Below are positions 44,854-53,853 of a stretch of 64,000 nucleotides of DNA, in pieces (the stretch's first letter is position 1; the number at the start of each line of letters is the position of its first letter). Below the pieces are notes generated by a model, which did not search any database, was not told where the DNA came from, and was given only the letters and a program-made list of their open reading frames with translations. This DNA is from CAVQCJ01 sp963711005. Its GTDB lineage: Bacteria; Actinomycetota; Actinomycetes; Prado026. The stretch covers positions 62,001-126,000 of the forward strand of contig CAVQCJ010000004.1 in the NCBI GenBank assembly GCA_963711005.1, given 5' to 3'. Position numbers and translations under genes: made by a program.

Positions 44854-46221
44854 ATGAGCCGTACGCCTGTGCTCACCGTCGAGCAGCTGGCCGCCGACGT
44901 CGCCGACGGCACCGTGGACACCGTCCTGGTGATGATCACGGACATGCAGGGCCGGTTGCAGGGCAAGCGGCTGCACGCCGAGTACTTCATGGACACGGTG
45001 CTGGCGCACGGGACCGAGGGCTGCAACTACCTGCTCGCCGTCGACGTCGACATGAACACGGTCGGCGGCTACGCGATGAGCTCGTGGGAGCGCGGCTACG
45101 GCGACTTCGTGATGATCCCCGACATGGCCACCCTGCGGCGGGTGCCGTGGCAGCCGGGCACGGTCGCGTTGGTCGCCGACCTGCAGTGGGAGGACGGCAG
45201 CGACGTCGTCGCCTCGCCCCGCCAGATCCTGCGCCGCCAGCTCGACCGCCTGGAGGCGGCGGGCATGCGCGCGTTCGTCGGGACCGAGCTGGAGTTCATC
45301 GTCTTCCGGGACACCTACGAGCAGGCCTGGACGTCCGGCTACCGGGACATGACGCCGGCGAACCTCTACAACGTCGACTACTCGATGCTCGGCACGGCGC
45401 GGATCGAGCCGCTGCTGCGGCGGATCCGCAACGACATGACCGGTGCCGGGCTGACGGTCGAGTCCGCGAAGGGCGAGTGCAACTTCGGCCAGCACGAGAT
45501 CGCGTTCAAGTACACGGACGCGCTCGGCACCTGCGACAACCACGTGATCTACAAGAACGGCGCCAAGGAGATCGCGGCCCAGGAGGGCATGTCGCTCACG
45601 TTCATGGCCAAGTACAACGAGCGGGAGGGGAACTCCTGCCACATCCACCTGTCGTTCCGCGGCACCGACGGCTCGATGGTGATGGCGGACGACGCGGACC
45701 ACGAGTTCGGTCTCAGCGCGCTGGGCCGGTCGTTCATCGCGGGCCAGCTCGCGCACATGCGCGAGTCCACGCTGCTGTTCGCGCCGAACATCAACTCGTA
45801 CAAGCGGTACGTGGAAGGTTCGTTCGCGCCGACCGCGATCAAGTGGGGCCGGGACAACCGCACCTGCTCGTTCCGGCTGGTCGGGCACGGCGCCGGGCTG
45901 CGGCTGGAGAACCGCGTCCCCGGCGGAGACGTCAACCCGTACCTCGCCGTGGCCGCGATGGTGGCCGCCGGGCTGGACGGCGTGCAGGCCGGGCTGGAGC
46001 TCGAGCCGGCCTTCGCCGGCAACGCCTACGCATCGGGCGCGGAGCACGTGCCCGACTCGCTGGCCAAGGCGGCCCAGCTCTGGGACTCCAGCACCTGGGC
46101 GCGCAGCACGTTCGGCGACGACGTCGTCGACCACTACCTGAACATGGCGAAGGTCGAGCTGGACGCGTTCGGCCGCACCATCACCGACTGGGAACGCTTC
46201 CGCGGCTTCGAGCGGCTCTGA
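44854..46221 (+). CDS. glnA4: GlnA4-like glutamine synthetase (gamma-glutamyl-amine ligase)
   Basis: The ATG at 44854 is used. The 455-residue protein has a glutamine synthetase fold: LVMITDMQGRLQGKRLHAEY, FVGTELEFIVF, ESAKGECNFGQHEIAFKY, NSCHIHLSF and LRLENRVPGGDVNPYLAVA. Its sequence and its neighbours (GntR, aldehyde dehydrogenase, SDR) resemble the GlnA4 branch, which in Streptomyces joins glutamate to ethanolamine with ATP, rather than true glutamine synthetase. The substrate here is inferred. The upstream 130-base gap is relatively AT-rich and should contain the promoter and regulator site. Confidence 0.8.
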   Translation: MSRTPVLTVEQLAADVADGTVDTVLVMITDMQGRLQGKRLHAEYFMDTVLAHGTEGCNYLLAVDVDMNTVGGYAMSSWERGYGDFVMIPDMATLRRVPWQPGTVALVADLQWEDGSDVVASPRQILRRQLDRLEAAGMRAFVGTELEFIVFRDTYEQAWTSGYRDMTPANLYNVDYSMLGTARIEPLLRRIRNDMTGAGLTVESAKGECNFGQHEIAFKYTDALGTCDNHVIYKNGAKEIAAQEGMSLTFMAKYNEREGNSCHIHLSFRGTDGSMVMADDADHEFGLSALGRSFIAGQLAHMRESTLLFAPNINSYKRYVEGSFAPTAIKWGRDNRTCSFRLVGHGAGLRLENRVPGGDVNPYLAVAAMVAAGLDGVQAGLELEPAFAGNAYASGAEHVPDSLAKAAQLWDSSTWARSTFGDDVVDHYLNMAKVELDAFGRTITDWERFRGFERL

Positions 46222-46235
46222 GAGGGGCGCGGCGC

Positions 46236-47592
46236 ATGCATGAGGTCATCAACCCGGCGACCGAGGAGGTCGTCGCCGCGGTCGAGCACACGGACGTCCT
46301 CGGCGCCGACGCCGCCATCGAACGGGCGGCCAAGGCGCAGGAGTCCTGGCGCGACCTGGCCCCGGCCGACCGCGGCCGGCTGCTGCGCCGGTTCGCGGAG
46401 GAGGTCGACTCGCACGTCGAGGAGCTCGCCCTCCTGGAGGTCGCGAACTCCGGCCACACGCTCAGCAACGCGCGCTGGGAGGCCGGCAACGTCCGAGACG
46501 TCCTCACCTACTACAGCGCGGCGCCGGAGCGGTTGTTCGGGCGGCAGATCCCGGTCGCCGGTGGCGTGGACATCACCTTCAAGGAGCCGCTGGGCGTGGT
46601 CGGGCGTCATCGTCCCGTGGAACTTCCCGATGCCGATCGCGGGCTGGGGGTTCGGGCCGGCGATCGCCGCCGGCAACACGGTCGTGCTCAAGCCGGCCGA
46701 GCTGACACCGCTGACCGCGATCCGGCTCGGCGAGCTCGCGCTGGCCGCCGGTCTGCCCGAAGGGGTCCTGAACATCCTGCCCGGCAAGGGTTCGGTGGTC
46801 GGGGAACGGTTCGTCACGCACCCGCTGGTGCGCAAGGTCGTCTTCACCGGGTCGACGGCTGTCGGCCAGCAGGTCATGCGCGGCTGCGCCGACCAGGTCA
46901 AGCGGGTGACCCTCGAGCTCGGCGGCAAGAGCGCGAACGTCGTCTTCGCCGACGCCGACCTGGAACGGGCCGCCGCCACCGCGCCGTACGGCGTGTTCGA
47001 CAACGCCGGGCAGGACTGCTGCGCGCGGTCGCGGATCCTCGTCCAGCGCTCGGTGTTCGACCGGTTCATGGAGCTGCTCGAGCCGGCAGTGCTCGGGGTC
47101 CGGGTCGAGGACCCCCGGCTGGAGACGGCCGAGATGGGTCCGCTGATCTCCCGCGGGCAGTGGGACACGGTCTCCTCGTACGTCCCCGAGGGCAGCCCGG
47201 TCGCCATCCGCGGCACCGCACCGGACGGGCCCGGGTACTGGTTCCCGGCCACCGTGCTGGCGCCGGTGGCGGAGACCGACCGAACGGTGCGCGAGGAGAT
47301 CTTCGGGCCGGTCGTCGTCGTGCTGCCGTTCGAGGACGAGGCGGACGCGATCCGGCTCGCGAACGACAGCCCGTACGGGCTCTCCGGCTCGATCTGGACC
47401 GAGAACCTCGGCCGGGCGCTGCGCGTCTCGCGGGCCATCGAGACCGGCAATCTCTCGGTGAACAGCCACTCGTCGGTGCGCTACTCGACACCGTTCGGGG
47501 GCTACAAGCAGTCCGGGCTGGGTCGCGAGCTCGGGCCGGACGCGGTCGACGCCTTCACCGAGACCAAGAACGTCTTCGTCGCGACCACCTGA
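46236..47592 (+). CDS. Aldehyde dehydrogenase, frame broken near 46603
   Basis: Starts MHEVINPATEEVVAAV 15 bases after glnA4. Motifs: IVPWNFPMPIAGWGFGPAI (start of the second frame), LKPAELTPLTAIRLGELAL, VTLELGGKSANVVFAD (general base Glu) and NAGQDCCARSR (catalytic Cys261 after correction), then EEIFGPVVVVLPFED. One extra base near 46603 splits the frame. Corrected length is about 451 residues. In a gamma-glutamylation route it would oxidise the gamma-glutamyl aldehyde to the acid; this is inferred from context. Confidence 0.88.
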
Positions 47593-47618
47593 CCCGTGAC
47601 CCGAGGAGAGGCCCAGCC

Positions 47619-48383
47619 ATGAACCGTCTCGAAGGACGGGTGGCCGTCATCACCGGCGCCGGCAGCGGCATCGGGCTGGCCACCGCGCGCAGGTTCGCCG
47701 CCGAGGGCGCGCACGTGGTGTGCGCCGACATGGACCCCAAGGGCGGCACGGCGGCGGCGACCGAGGTCGGCGGCACGTTCGTCCAGGTGGACGTCACCGA
47801 CGAGGCGCAGGTCGAGGCGATGTTCGCGCAGGCGGTGCAGACCTACGGCGGGCTGGACATCGCGTTCAACAACGCGGGCATCTCCCCGCCCGACGACGAC
47901 TCCATCCTCACCACCGGGATCGACGCCTGGCGGCGCGTCCAGGAGGTCAACCTCACCTCGGTCTACCTGTGCTGCAAGTACGCGATCCCGCACATGCAGG
48001 CCAGGGGGCGCGGCTCGATCATCAACACCGCGTCGTTCGTGGCGAAGATGGGCGCCGCGACGTCGCAGATCTCGTACACCGCGTCCAAGGGCGGCGTGCT
48101 CGCGATGTCCCGCGAGCTCGGCGTGCAGTTCGCCCGCGAGGGGATCCGGGTCAACGCGCTGTGCCCCGGGCCGGTGAACACCCCGCTCCTGCAGGAGCTG
48201 TTCGCCAAGGACCAGGAGCGGGCGAACCGACGGCTCGTGCACATCCCGATGGGCCGGTTCGCCGACGCCGAGGAGATCGCGGCCGCGGTCGCGTTCCTGG
48301 CCAGCGACGACTCCTCGTTCATCACCGCGTCGGAGTTCCTCGTCGACGGCGGGATCAGCGGCGCCTACGTCACCCCGCTCTGA
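47619..48383 (+). CDS. Short-chain dehydrogenase/reductase
   Basis: GAGGAGAGG precedes the ATG. The 254-residue protein has the NAD-binding TGAGSGIGLAT (residues 12-22), NNAGIS, Ser and the catalytic Tyr153-x-x-x-Lys157 (YTASKGG) followed by IRVNALCPGPVNTPLL. It could oxidise the gamma-glutamylated amino alcohol to an aldehyde ahead of the aldehyde dehydrogenase. It is the last gene of the glnA4 unit; the next gene converges seven bases away. Confidence 0.9.
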   Translation: MNRLEGRVAVITGAGSGIGLATARRFAAEGAHVVCADMDPKGGTAAATEVGGTFVQVDVTDEAQVEAMFAQAVQTYGGLDIAFNNAGISPPDDDSILTTGIDAWRRVQEVNLTSVYLCCKYAIPHMQARGRGSIINTASFVAKMGAATSQISYTASKGGVLAMSRELGVQFAREGIRVNALCPGPVNTPLLQELFAKDQERANRRLVHIPMGRFADAEEIAAAVAFLASDDSSFITASEFLVDGGISGAYVTPL

Positions 48384-48390
48384 GGACTTC

Positions 48391-49834
48391 CTAGCCGGCG
48401 CGGAACGCCGCGATGACCCGGGCCATCGGCTCCAGGCCGGCCGGGTCCACCAGCCGCAGCGCGACTTCCGCGACACCGGCGTCGGCGAGCTCGCGGAAGC
48501 GGCCGACGTGGTCCTCGACGGTGCCGGCGTGCACGGACGCGGAGTACGCCGCCGGCGCGCGTCCGCGGGGCCGGTGCCGGTCCACCAGCTCGGCGACGTG
48601 CGCGTCGTCGGCGCCCACCAGGACCGTGGACAGGTGCGTGAGCTCGACCTCCCGGCCGGCGGCCGCGCAGTGCGCCCGGAGCACCTCGGCCTTGCGCCGC
48701 ACGGTCGCGAGGTCGCCCATGACGTTCGCGGCGTCCGCGTACTGCGCCGCGAGCCGCAGCGTGCGGCGCTCCCCGCCGCCGCCGACGATGATCGGCACGT
48801 GCTCCTGCAGCGGCCGCGGGTAGCAGACCGCCTCGGGGACGTCCAGGACCCGGCCGCGGTAGGCGGGGCTGCCCGGCCCCCACAGCAGCGGCAGCAGCTC
48901 GAGCGCGTCCTCGAGCAGCGCGTAGCGGTCCGGCACCGGTGGGAAGCTCCCACCCGTACGCCGTGTGCTCGGCGGCGAACCACGCGAGCCCGAGGCCGCA
49001 CACCGCCCGCCCGCCGGACAGCACGTCGAGCGTGGCCACGATCTTCCCGAGGTGCGCGACGTTGCGGTAGGTGATGCCGCTGACCAGCGCGCCGAGCCGC
49101 ACCCGCTCGGTGCACGCGGCCAGGTACGCCAGGGTCGTGTAGCTCTCCAGGAAGTCGTCCCAGGCCCGGCCGACCTGCGGGATCTGCCGGAAGTGGTCCA
49201 TCACGTACAGCGCGTCGAAGCCGGCCGTCTCGGCGTCGGCCGCCGTGCTGCGCAGGTTCGCGCGCAGCGCCGCTGCCCCGCCGGGAAAGGCACCGACGTG
49301 CAGCGCGAACCGCAGGCCGGTCGGTGCCGCGCGCTGGCGCTTCGCGGCGGCCCCGGCCCGCGCGAAGGCGGCCGGCACGACCCGTACCGGTTCCGGCGTG
49401 AGCACCCGGTCGAACCCGCCGAGGTGGTCCCGGGCGTGGGCCCAGGCCCGCAGCTGCGCGGTGAGCACCGCGGCCGGGATGGGTCGCGGCCTGGCCCGGT
49501 TGCGCTCGCGGCACACCTGCGCGGGTGTGTCGAACGCGACCGCGACGCAGGCCATCCCGTGCGCACGCGCGAGGGCGAGCCACTCGTCCCGCTCGTTGCC
49601 CAGCGTGTCGACGACGGTCGTCAGCCCGCGCCCGACCCGCAGCCGCACGATCTCGCGCAGCAGCGCGAACGCGTCGGCGCTGGCGGACAGATCGTCCGCA
49701 CCCGTCCCGACCATCGCCCGCAGCGCATCGCTGGACACCACGGCGTCCGGCGGGAACTGCTCGGCGGCCCAGCTGCTCTTGCCCGACGCGCCGGGACCGA
49801 CGAGCACCAGCAGGCAGGGGTCGGGCAGGTCCAC
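48391..49834 (-). CDS. Fusion of AAA-type kinase domain and LLM-class F420-dependent oxidoreductase, frame broken near 48940
   Basis: From a GTG at 49834 the protein starts with a P-loop NTPase or kinase domain (LLVLVGPGASGKSSWAAEQF, VVSSDALR, VVDTLGNERDEWLAL, VCRERNRARPRPIP) of about 160 residues, then a complete luciferase-like domain (LRFALHVGAFPGG, FDALYVMDHF, RVRLGALVSGITYRN, GRAVCGLGLAWFAAEH, VPIIVGGGGERRTLRLAAQY). Luciferase-like enzymes of this class often use F420. One extra base near 48940 breaks the frame. Corrected size about 480 residues. It starts four bases after the LuxR-type gene and is probably under the same transcript. Confidence 0.75.
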
Positions 49835-49838
49835 CCGG

Positions 49839-52682
49839 TCAGTCTGCCCGGCTGAGCCCGGCCCGGTGCGCGATCGCGGCCGCCTCCAGCCGGCTCGAGA
49901 CCCCGAGCTTCGCCAGCAGGTTCGACACGTGCACGCCCGCGGTCTTGGTGCTGATGAACAGCTGCTCGCCGATCGCGCGGTTCGACGCGCCGTCGGCGAG
50001 CAGCGCGAGCACCTCGCGCTCGCGTGGGGTGAGCACGTCGAGCTCGCTCGGCGCGCCGGCCGCCGCCTGCAACGGGAACCGGGCTCGCCGGGCGAACGCG
50101 CCGACCTGCTCGGCCAGGCCGGCCGCGCCCAGCTCGGTGGCCTCGGCCCAGGCGCGCGCGGTCTGCGCCCGGGCCTCGTCCCGGTCGCCGGCCGCGAGCA
50201 GGGCGTGCGCCAGCAGCGCGCGGGACTGGGCGGCGTGCGGGGGGAAGGCGGCCCACGCGTCGACCGCCTCCTGCCAACGCGCCGGGTCCGGCTCGCCAGC
50301 TGCCGTCCCCGACCAGGCCTGGGCGTACGCCAGGAACGCGGCCGGCCACGAGCCTGGCTGCGGCGCCGGCTCGGCGAGAGCGCGAGCCATGATCCCGTCG
50401 GCCAGCGCGTACGCGGCCGGGTCCTGCACGCCGAGCAGGAACATCGTGGCGAAGACCGTGCTCGCGGCGAAGCCGGCCGGGTACCCGCCGTCGCGGTCGG
50501 CGACGCCCTGCGCCACCTCGACCGCGAGCTCCAGCGCCTCGGGCCGGCCCTGCCGGGCGTACGCGATGGCCAGCCAGGCGCCGGCCTCCCAGCTTGTCGA
50601 GAAGTCCTCCAGCCGGGAGCGGTGCGAGCGCACGGCGGCGAGCGAGTCGACCGCGCCGGCGACGTCGCCACGCCACAGCCGCAGCATCCCGTCGAACAAC
50701 CGCGAGGTCCCGGGGATCGTGGACGCTGTCGAGCCCTGCTCGAGGTCGACCATCTCGCGCAGCGTGATCTCCGCGCTGTCCCACCGACCCGTCCACAGCA
50801 GCGACTCGACCCGCTGGGTGATGCAGAAGCGGGTCATCCACCGCATCCCCAGGCCGGCCGCCGTCGACGCGCCACGGGCGGAGACGTCCAGCGCCTCGTC
50901 CGGACGGCCGGCGACCAGCAGGTGGTACGCCAGCAGCGCGGAGGAGTTCGCGACGTCGAAGTCCCTCGGGGCCAGCTCGACCGCCCGGCGCGAGTGCGCC
51001 AGGCCTTCGTCGACGCTCCCGCTCTGGATCAGCGCCCACCCCAGCGCCAGCCGGGCGCTGCTCTCCTCGGCGAGGGCGCCGAGGTCGTGCCCCATCCGCA
51101 CCGCGCGCTCGCCGACGCGTACCGCCTCGCGGAGGTGGAGGTCGTACCCGAGCCGGGCTGCCCGGACCGCGAGCGCCCCCGCCAGCTCGACGGTCGGTGC
51201 GCCTTCGGCCAGCTCCACCGCCCTGGCCACCGCGGTGTCGCGTCCGACGGCGTCGCCGATGCCGCCGCAGAAGCTGCCGCGCAGGCCGTACACCCGGCTG
51301 GCCAGCAACGGGTCCTCGTCGTCGCGTACTTCGTCGATCGCCCGGTCGACCAGGGCCAGCGCGCGTTCCATGTGGCCGGACATCTCCGCCGACTGCGCGG
51401 CCAGCAGCAGCACCTCGGCGTGCGGGACGCCGACGAGGTCGGCGGCGTCGGGGACCTGCGCCCACAGCTCGAGCACGCGGTCCAGGTGGGTGAACGCCTC
51501 CGGCGCGGCCAGCCGGGAGGCCATCTCGCCGGCGCGCATCGACCACTGCAGGGCCTTCGGGAGCTGGTTCGCGGCGTCCCAGTGGTACGCGGTCTGCGCG
51601 GCGTCGTTCATGGTCGGCAGCGCACCGCTGGCCGCCAGCCGCGCCTCGACCGCCTCGGCGATGCGCGCGTGCAGCCGGGACCGTTCGCCCGGCAGCAGGT
51701 CGTCGTACGCCGCCTCGCGCAGCAGCTCGTGCCGGAACTCCAGGCAGCCGGACCGCAGCGAGAGCACGTTGAAGTCGACCGCCTCGCGGGCGGCGGCCTC
51801 GACCTGCTCGACGTCGGTGTCCATGACCCGGGCGACCAGCTGGGTGTCGACCCGGGCGCCGCCGGCCGACGCCGCCCGCAGCATCCGTCCGGTGGGCACG
51901 GAGAGCGAGTCGATCCGCGCCAGCAGCAGGTCGGCGAGCCGTGGCGGGATCTGGCCGCCCCTGGTCCCGGCCGCGACGAGCTCCTCGGCGAACAGCGGGT
52001 TGCCGCCGCTGCGGGCGAGCACCGCGCCGACGAACGACGGCTCCGGCGGCGAGCCGACGAGGTTCTCCACCAGGTCGGTCAGCCCGTCCCGGTCCAGCGG
52101 GCCGAGCTCGATGCGCTCCGCCCTGGCGGCCCTGGACACCTCGGCCAGACTCTGCCGGAGCGGGTGCCGGCGGTGCAGGTCGTCGGAGCGGTACGACAGC
52201 AGCAGGCAGACCGGTCCGCGCAGGTTCCTGGCCAGGTGGACGGCCAGGTCGCGGGTGGAGGCGTCGGCCCAGTGCATGTCCTCCAGCACGAGCAGGACCG
52301 GGGCGTCGGCGGCCAGCCGGGCCAGCGCGGCGAGCAGCAGCTCGAGCACCTGACCGGCAGGCAGTGCGGCGGCCGCGGTCCCTGGCAGCAGGCTGCGCAG
52401 CGTGCTCGCGGCCGGGCCGAGCCGGCCGGGCTCCTCGGTCAGCGTCGGCCGCAGCGCCTCGACGACGGGGGCGAACGGCACGCCGCTCTCGACCGACAGG
52501 CAGGCCCCGGTCAGGACCAGGAACCCGTCGGCAGCGGCCAGGTCGACGACGGTCCGGGCGAAGGCGGTCTTGCCGACGCCGGCGTCGCCGCCGAGCAGGA
52601 CCACGGTCGGCAGCCCGGTCGCGGTGTCTGCCAGCACGGCGCCGATGGTGGCCAGCTCTGGTCCGCGACCCACCACACGCAT
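49839..52682 (-). CDS. LAL-type (large ATP-binding) LuxR regulator
   Basis: About 947 residues from the ATG at 52682 (GGAGG site at good spacing); a GTG at 52718 would add 12 residues and overlap the upstream stop. It has an AAA domain (VVLLGGDAGVGKTAFARTVV, LLVLEDMHWADAS), a long helical repeat region of TPR-like character, and a C-terminal LuxR helix-turn-helix (LTPREREVLALLADGASNRA, FISTKTAGVHVSNLLAKLGV). Such proteins activate local genes on binding an inducer and ATP. The fusion oxidoreductase lies directly downstream. Confidence 0.88.
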   Translation of the reverse strand: MRVVGRGPELATIGAVLADTATGLPTVVLLGGDAGVGKTAFARTVVDLAAADGFLVLTGACLSVESGVPFAPVVEALRPTLTEEPGRLGPAASTLRSLLPGTAAAALPAGQVLELLLAALARLAADAPVLLVLEDMHWADASTRDLAVHLARNLRGPVCLLLSYRSDDLHRRHPLRQSLAEVSRAARAERIELGPLDRDGLTDLVENLVGSPPEPSFVGAVLARSGGNPLFAEELVAAGTRGGQIPPRLADLLLARIDSLSVPTGRMLRAASAGGARVDTQLVARVMDTDVEQVEAAAREAVDFNVLSLRSGCLEFRHELLREAAYDDLLPGERSRLHARIAEAVEARLAASGALPTMNDAAQTAYHWDAANQLPKALQWSMRAGEMASRLAAPEAFTHLDRVLELWAQVPDAADLVGVPHAEVLLLAAQSAEMSGHMERALALVDRAIDEVRDDEDPLLASRVYGLRGSFCGGIGDAVGRDTAVARAVELAEGAPTVELAGALAVRAARLGYDLHLREAVRVGERAVRMGHDLGALAEESSARLALGWALIQSGSVDEGLAHSRRAVELAPRDFDVANSSALLAYHLLVAGRPDEALDVSARGASTAAGLGMRWMTRFCITQRVESLLWTGRWDSAEITLREMVDLEQGSTASTIPGTSRLFDGMLRLWRGDVAGAVDSLAAVRSHRSRLEDFSTSWEAGAWLAIAYARQGRPEALELAVEVAQGVADRDGGYPAGFAASTVFATMFLLGVQDPAAYALADGIMARALAEPAPQPGSWPAAFLAYAQAWSGTAAGEPDPARWQEAVDAWAAFPPHAAQSRALLAHALLAAGDRDEARAQTARAWAEATELGAAGLAEQVGAFARRARFPLQAAAGAPSELDVLTPREREVLALLADGASNRAIGEQLFISTKTAGVHVSNLLAKLGVSSRLEAAAIAHRAGLSRAD

Positions 52683-52714
52683 CGGCGAACCTCCGGTCGA
52701 GCCCGGTTCGGCGG

Positions 52715-52930
52715 TCACGCGCGGGCCGGGCGCGACTCGCCCGCGGCTCGCGCCAACGGTACGCGGTCGGTACGACCGGCCCGGGCTGCGCGCTGCGCGT
52801 CGAGCGCGTCGAGCTGAGCCTGCTCGCGCCGGGCGTCACGGGCGGTCCGGCTGCGCCGGCTCAGCGCGGCCCGGTGGTAGTGGTCGTCGGCCTGCTCGAT
52901 GGCGACGGCGGCGCTCAGGTGCGAGTACAT
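52715..52930 (-). CDS. 71-residue small protein upstream of the LuxR gene
   Basis: ATG at 52930 with a strong GAGGAGG site. The product starts MYSHLSAAVAIEQADDHYHR and continues as an Arg/Ala-rich helix (RRSRTARDARREQAQLDALD). It is soluble and basic. Its stop overlaps the GTG start candidate of the LuxR gene by four bases, indicating translational coupling. No family recognised. Confidence 0.55.
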   Translation of the reverse strand: MYSHLSAAVAIEQADDHYHRAALSRRSRTARDARREQAQLDALDAQRAARAGRTDRVPLARAAGESRPARA

Positions 52931-53001
52931 GGTGTCCTCCTCGGATGCCTACGAGGAAGACGCTCGCTCTAAGCCCCCGAGGGGCACATGGGGTCTTTTC
53001 C

Positions 53002-53736
53002 TTATCCTCGCGAGAATCCTCGCGAGGACCGTCCGTCCGCACCGCCGGAGGCGAGCACGAGCGCGTCGAACAGCCGCGGGTCGTCGCCAGCCTCCGGGTG
53101 CCACAGCACGCCGAGGGCGAACCGGTGCGCGGGGTCCTCGACGACCTCGACGGTGTCGTCGTCGGCCCACCCGGTCACGGTGAGCGAGCCGGCGTCGGCG
53201 ACACCCTGGTGGTGGTACGACCGCACCTGCACCCGAGCGCCCAGGATCCCACCCACCGCCGACCCGGGCGCGAGCCGGACGTCGTGCTCGCCGAAGACCC
53301 CCGGGGACGGCCGGTGCCCCTCGTGCCCGACCTCGTCCGGCAGGTGCTGGCTGAGGCTGCCGCCCGCGTGCACCGTCATCAGCTGCATCCCGCGGCAGAT
53401 GCCGAGCACGGGCAGGTCGTCGGCGAGGGCGGCGTCGAGCAGCACCAGCTCGCCCTCGTCCCGGTCAGGGCGCAGCCCGACGGTCTGCTCGTGCGCGGGC
53501 TCGCCGTAGCGGCCGGGGTCGATGTCCGCACCGCCGGCCAGCACCAGCCCGTCCAGCACCCGCAGGACCTCGGCCGGGTCGGCCGCCGACGGCGGGACGA
53601 CGATCGCGCGCCCGCCGGCTGCCTCGACCTGCCGGACGTACGAGTAGGGGACCAGCGCGGCGGGCATGTCCCAGACGCCCCAGCGAGCCTGCTCGACGTA
53701 GGAGGTGATCCCGATCAGCGGGCGGTGCGCGGCCAT
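53002..53736 (-). CDS. Gamma-glutamyl hydrolase (peptidase C26, PuuD-like)
   Basis: The 244-residue protein from the ATG at 53736 is a class I glutamine amidotransferase-like hydrolase: RPLIGITSYVEQARWG, LVLAGGADIDPGRYG, nucleophile Cys in VLGICRGMQLM, SYHHQGV and the His-Glu pair in GVLWHPE. PuuD-type members cleave gamma-glutamyl amide bonds, for example gamma-glutamyl-GABA. Next to glnA4, the dehydrogenases and a GntR gene, it is the obvious hydrolase to release product and glutamate at the end of a gamma-glutamylation pathway. It lies on the opposite strand from glnA4, about 6.8 kb away. Confidence 0.88.
   Translation of the reverse strand: MAAHRPLIGITSYVEQARWGVWDMPAALVPYSYVRQVEAAGGRAIVVPPSAADPAEVLRVLDGLVLAGGADIDPGRYGEPAHEQTVGLRPDRDEGELVLLDAALADDLPVLGICRGMQLMTVHAGGSLSQHLPDEVGHEGHRPSPGVFGEHDVRLAPGSAVGGILGARVQVRSYHHQGVADAGSLTVTGWADDDTVEVVEDPAHRFALGVLWHPEAGDDPRLFDALVLASGGADGRSSRGFSRG
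53005..53028. promoter_or_regulatory. Two adjacent 12-bp palindromes (possible operator)
   Basis: TCCTCGCGAGAA followed at once by TCCTCGCGAGGA; the second is a perfect palindrome and the first differs by one base. They lie in the last codons of the C26 gene and 75 bases upstream of the 71-residue gene start, a position suitable for a repressor or activator dimer pair acting on the LuxR operon. They could be coding coincidence. Confidence 0.35.
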
Positions 53737-53853
53737 GCGCCCATTCTCCACGGTAGCGCCGGCACCCAGGCCGCCGCCCCGGGTGGGGGGAATCGGGGCC
53801 GACATGGCAGCGTTGCGCCAGCACAAGCCCGTAGAGCATCACGAGGAGCAGCC

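Noticed and set aside
31070..48940. Calling the frame-broken genes pseudogenes
   Set aside because: Every break is a single extra base, all motifs are retained and third-position GC stays high after each break; a sequence-quality cause is more likely.
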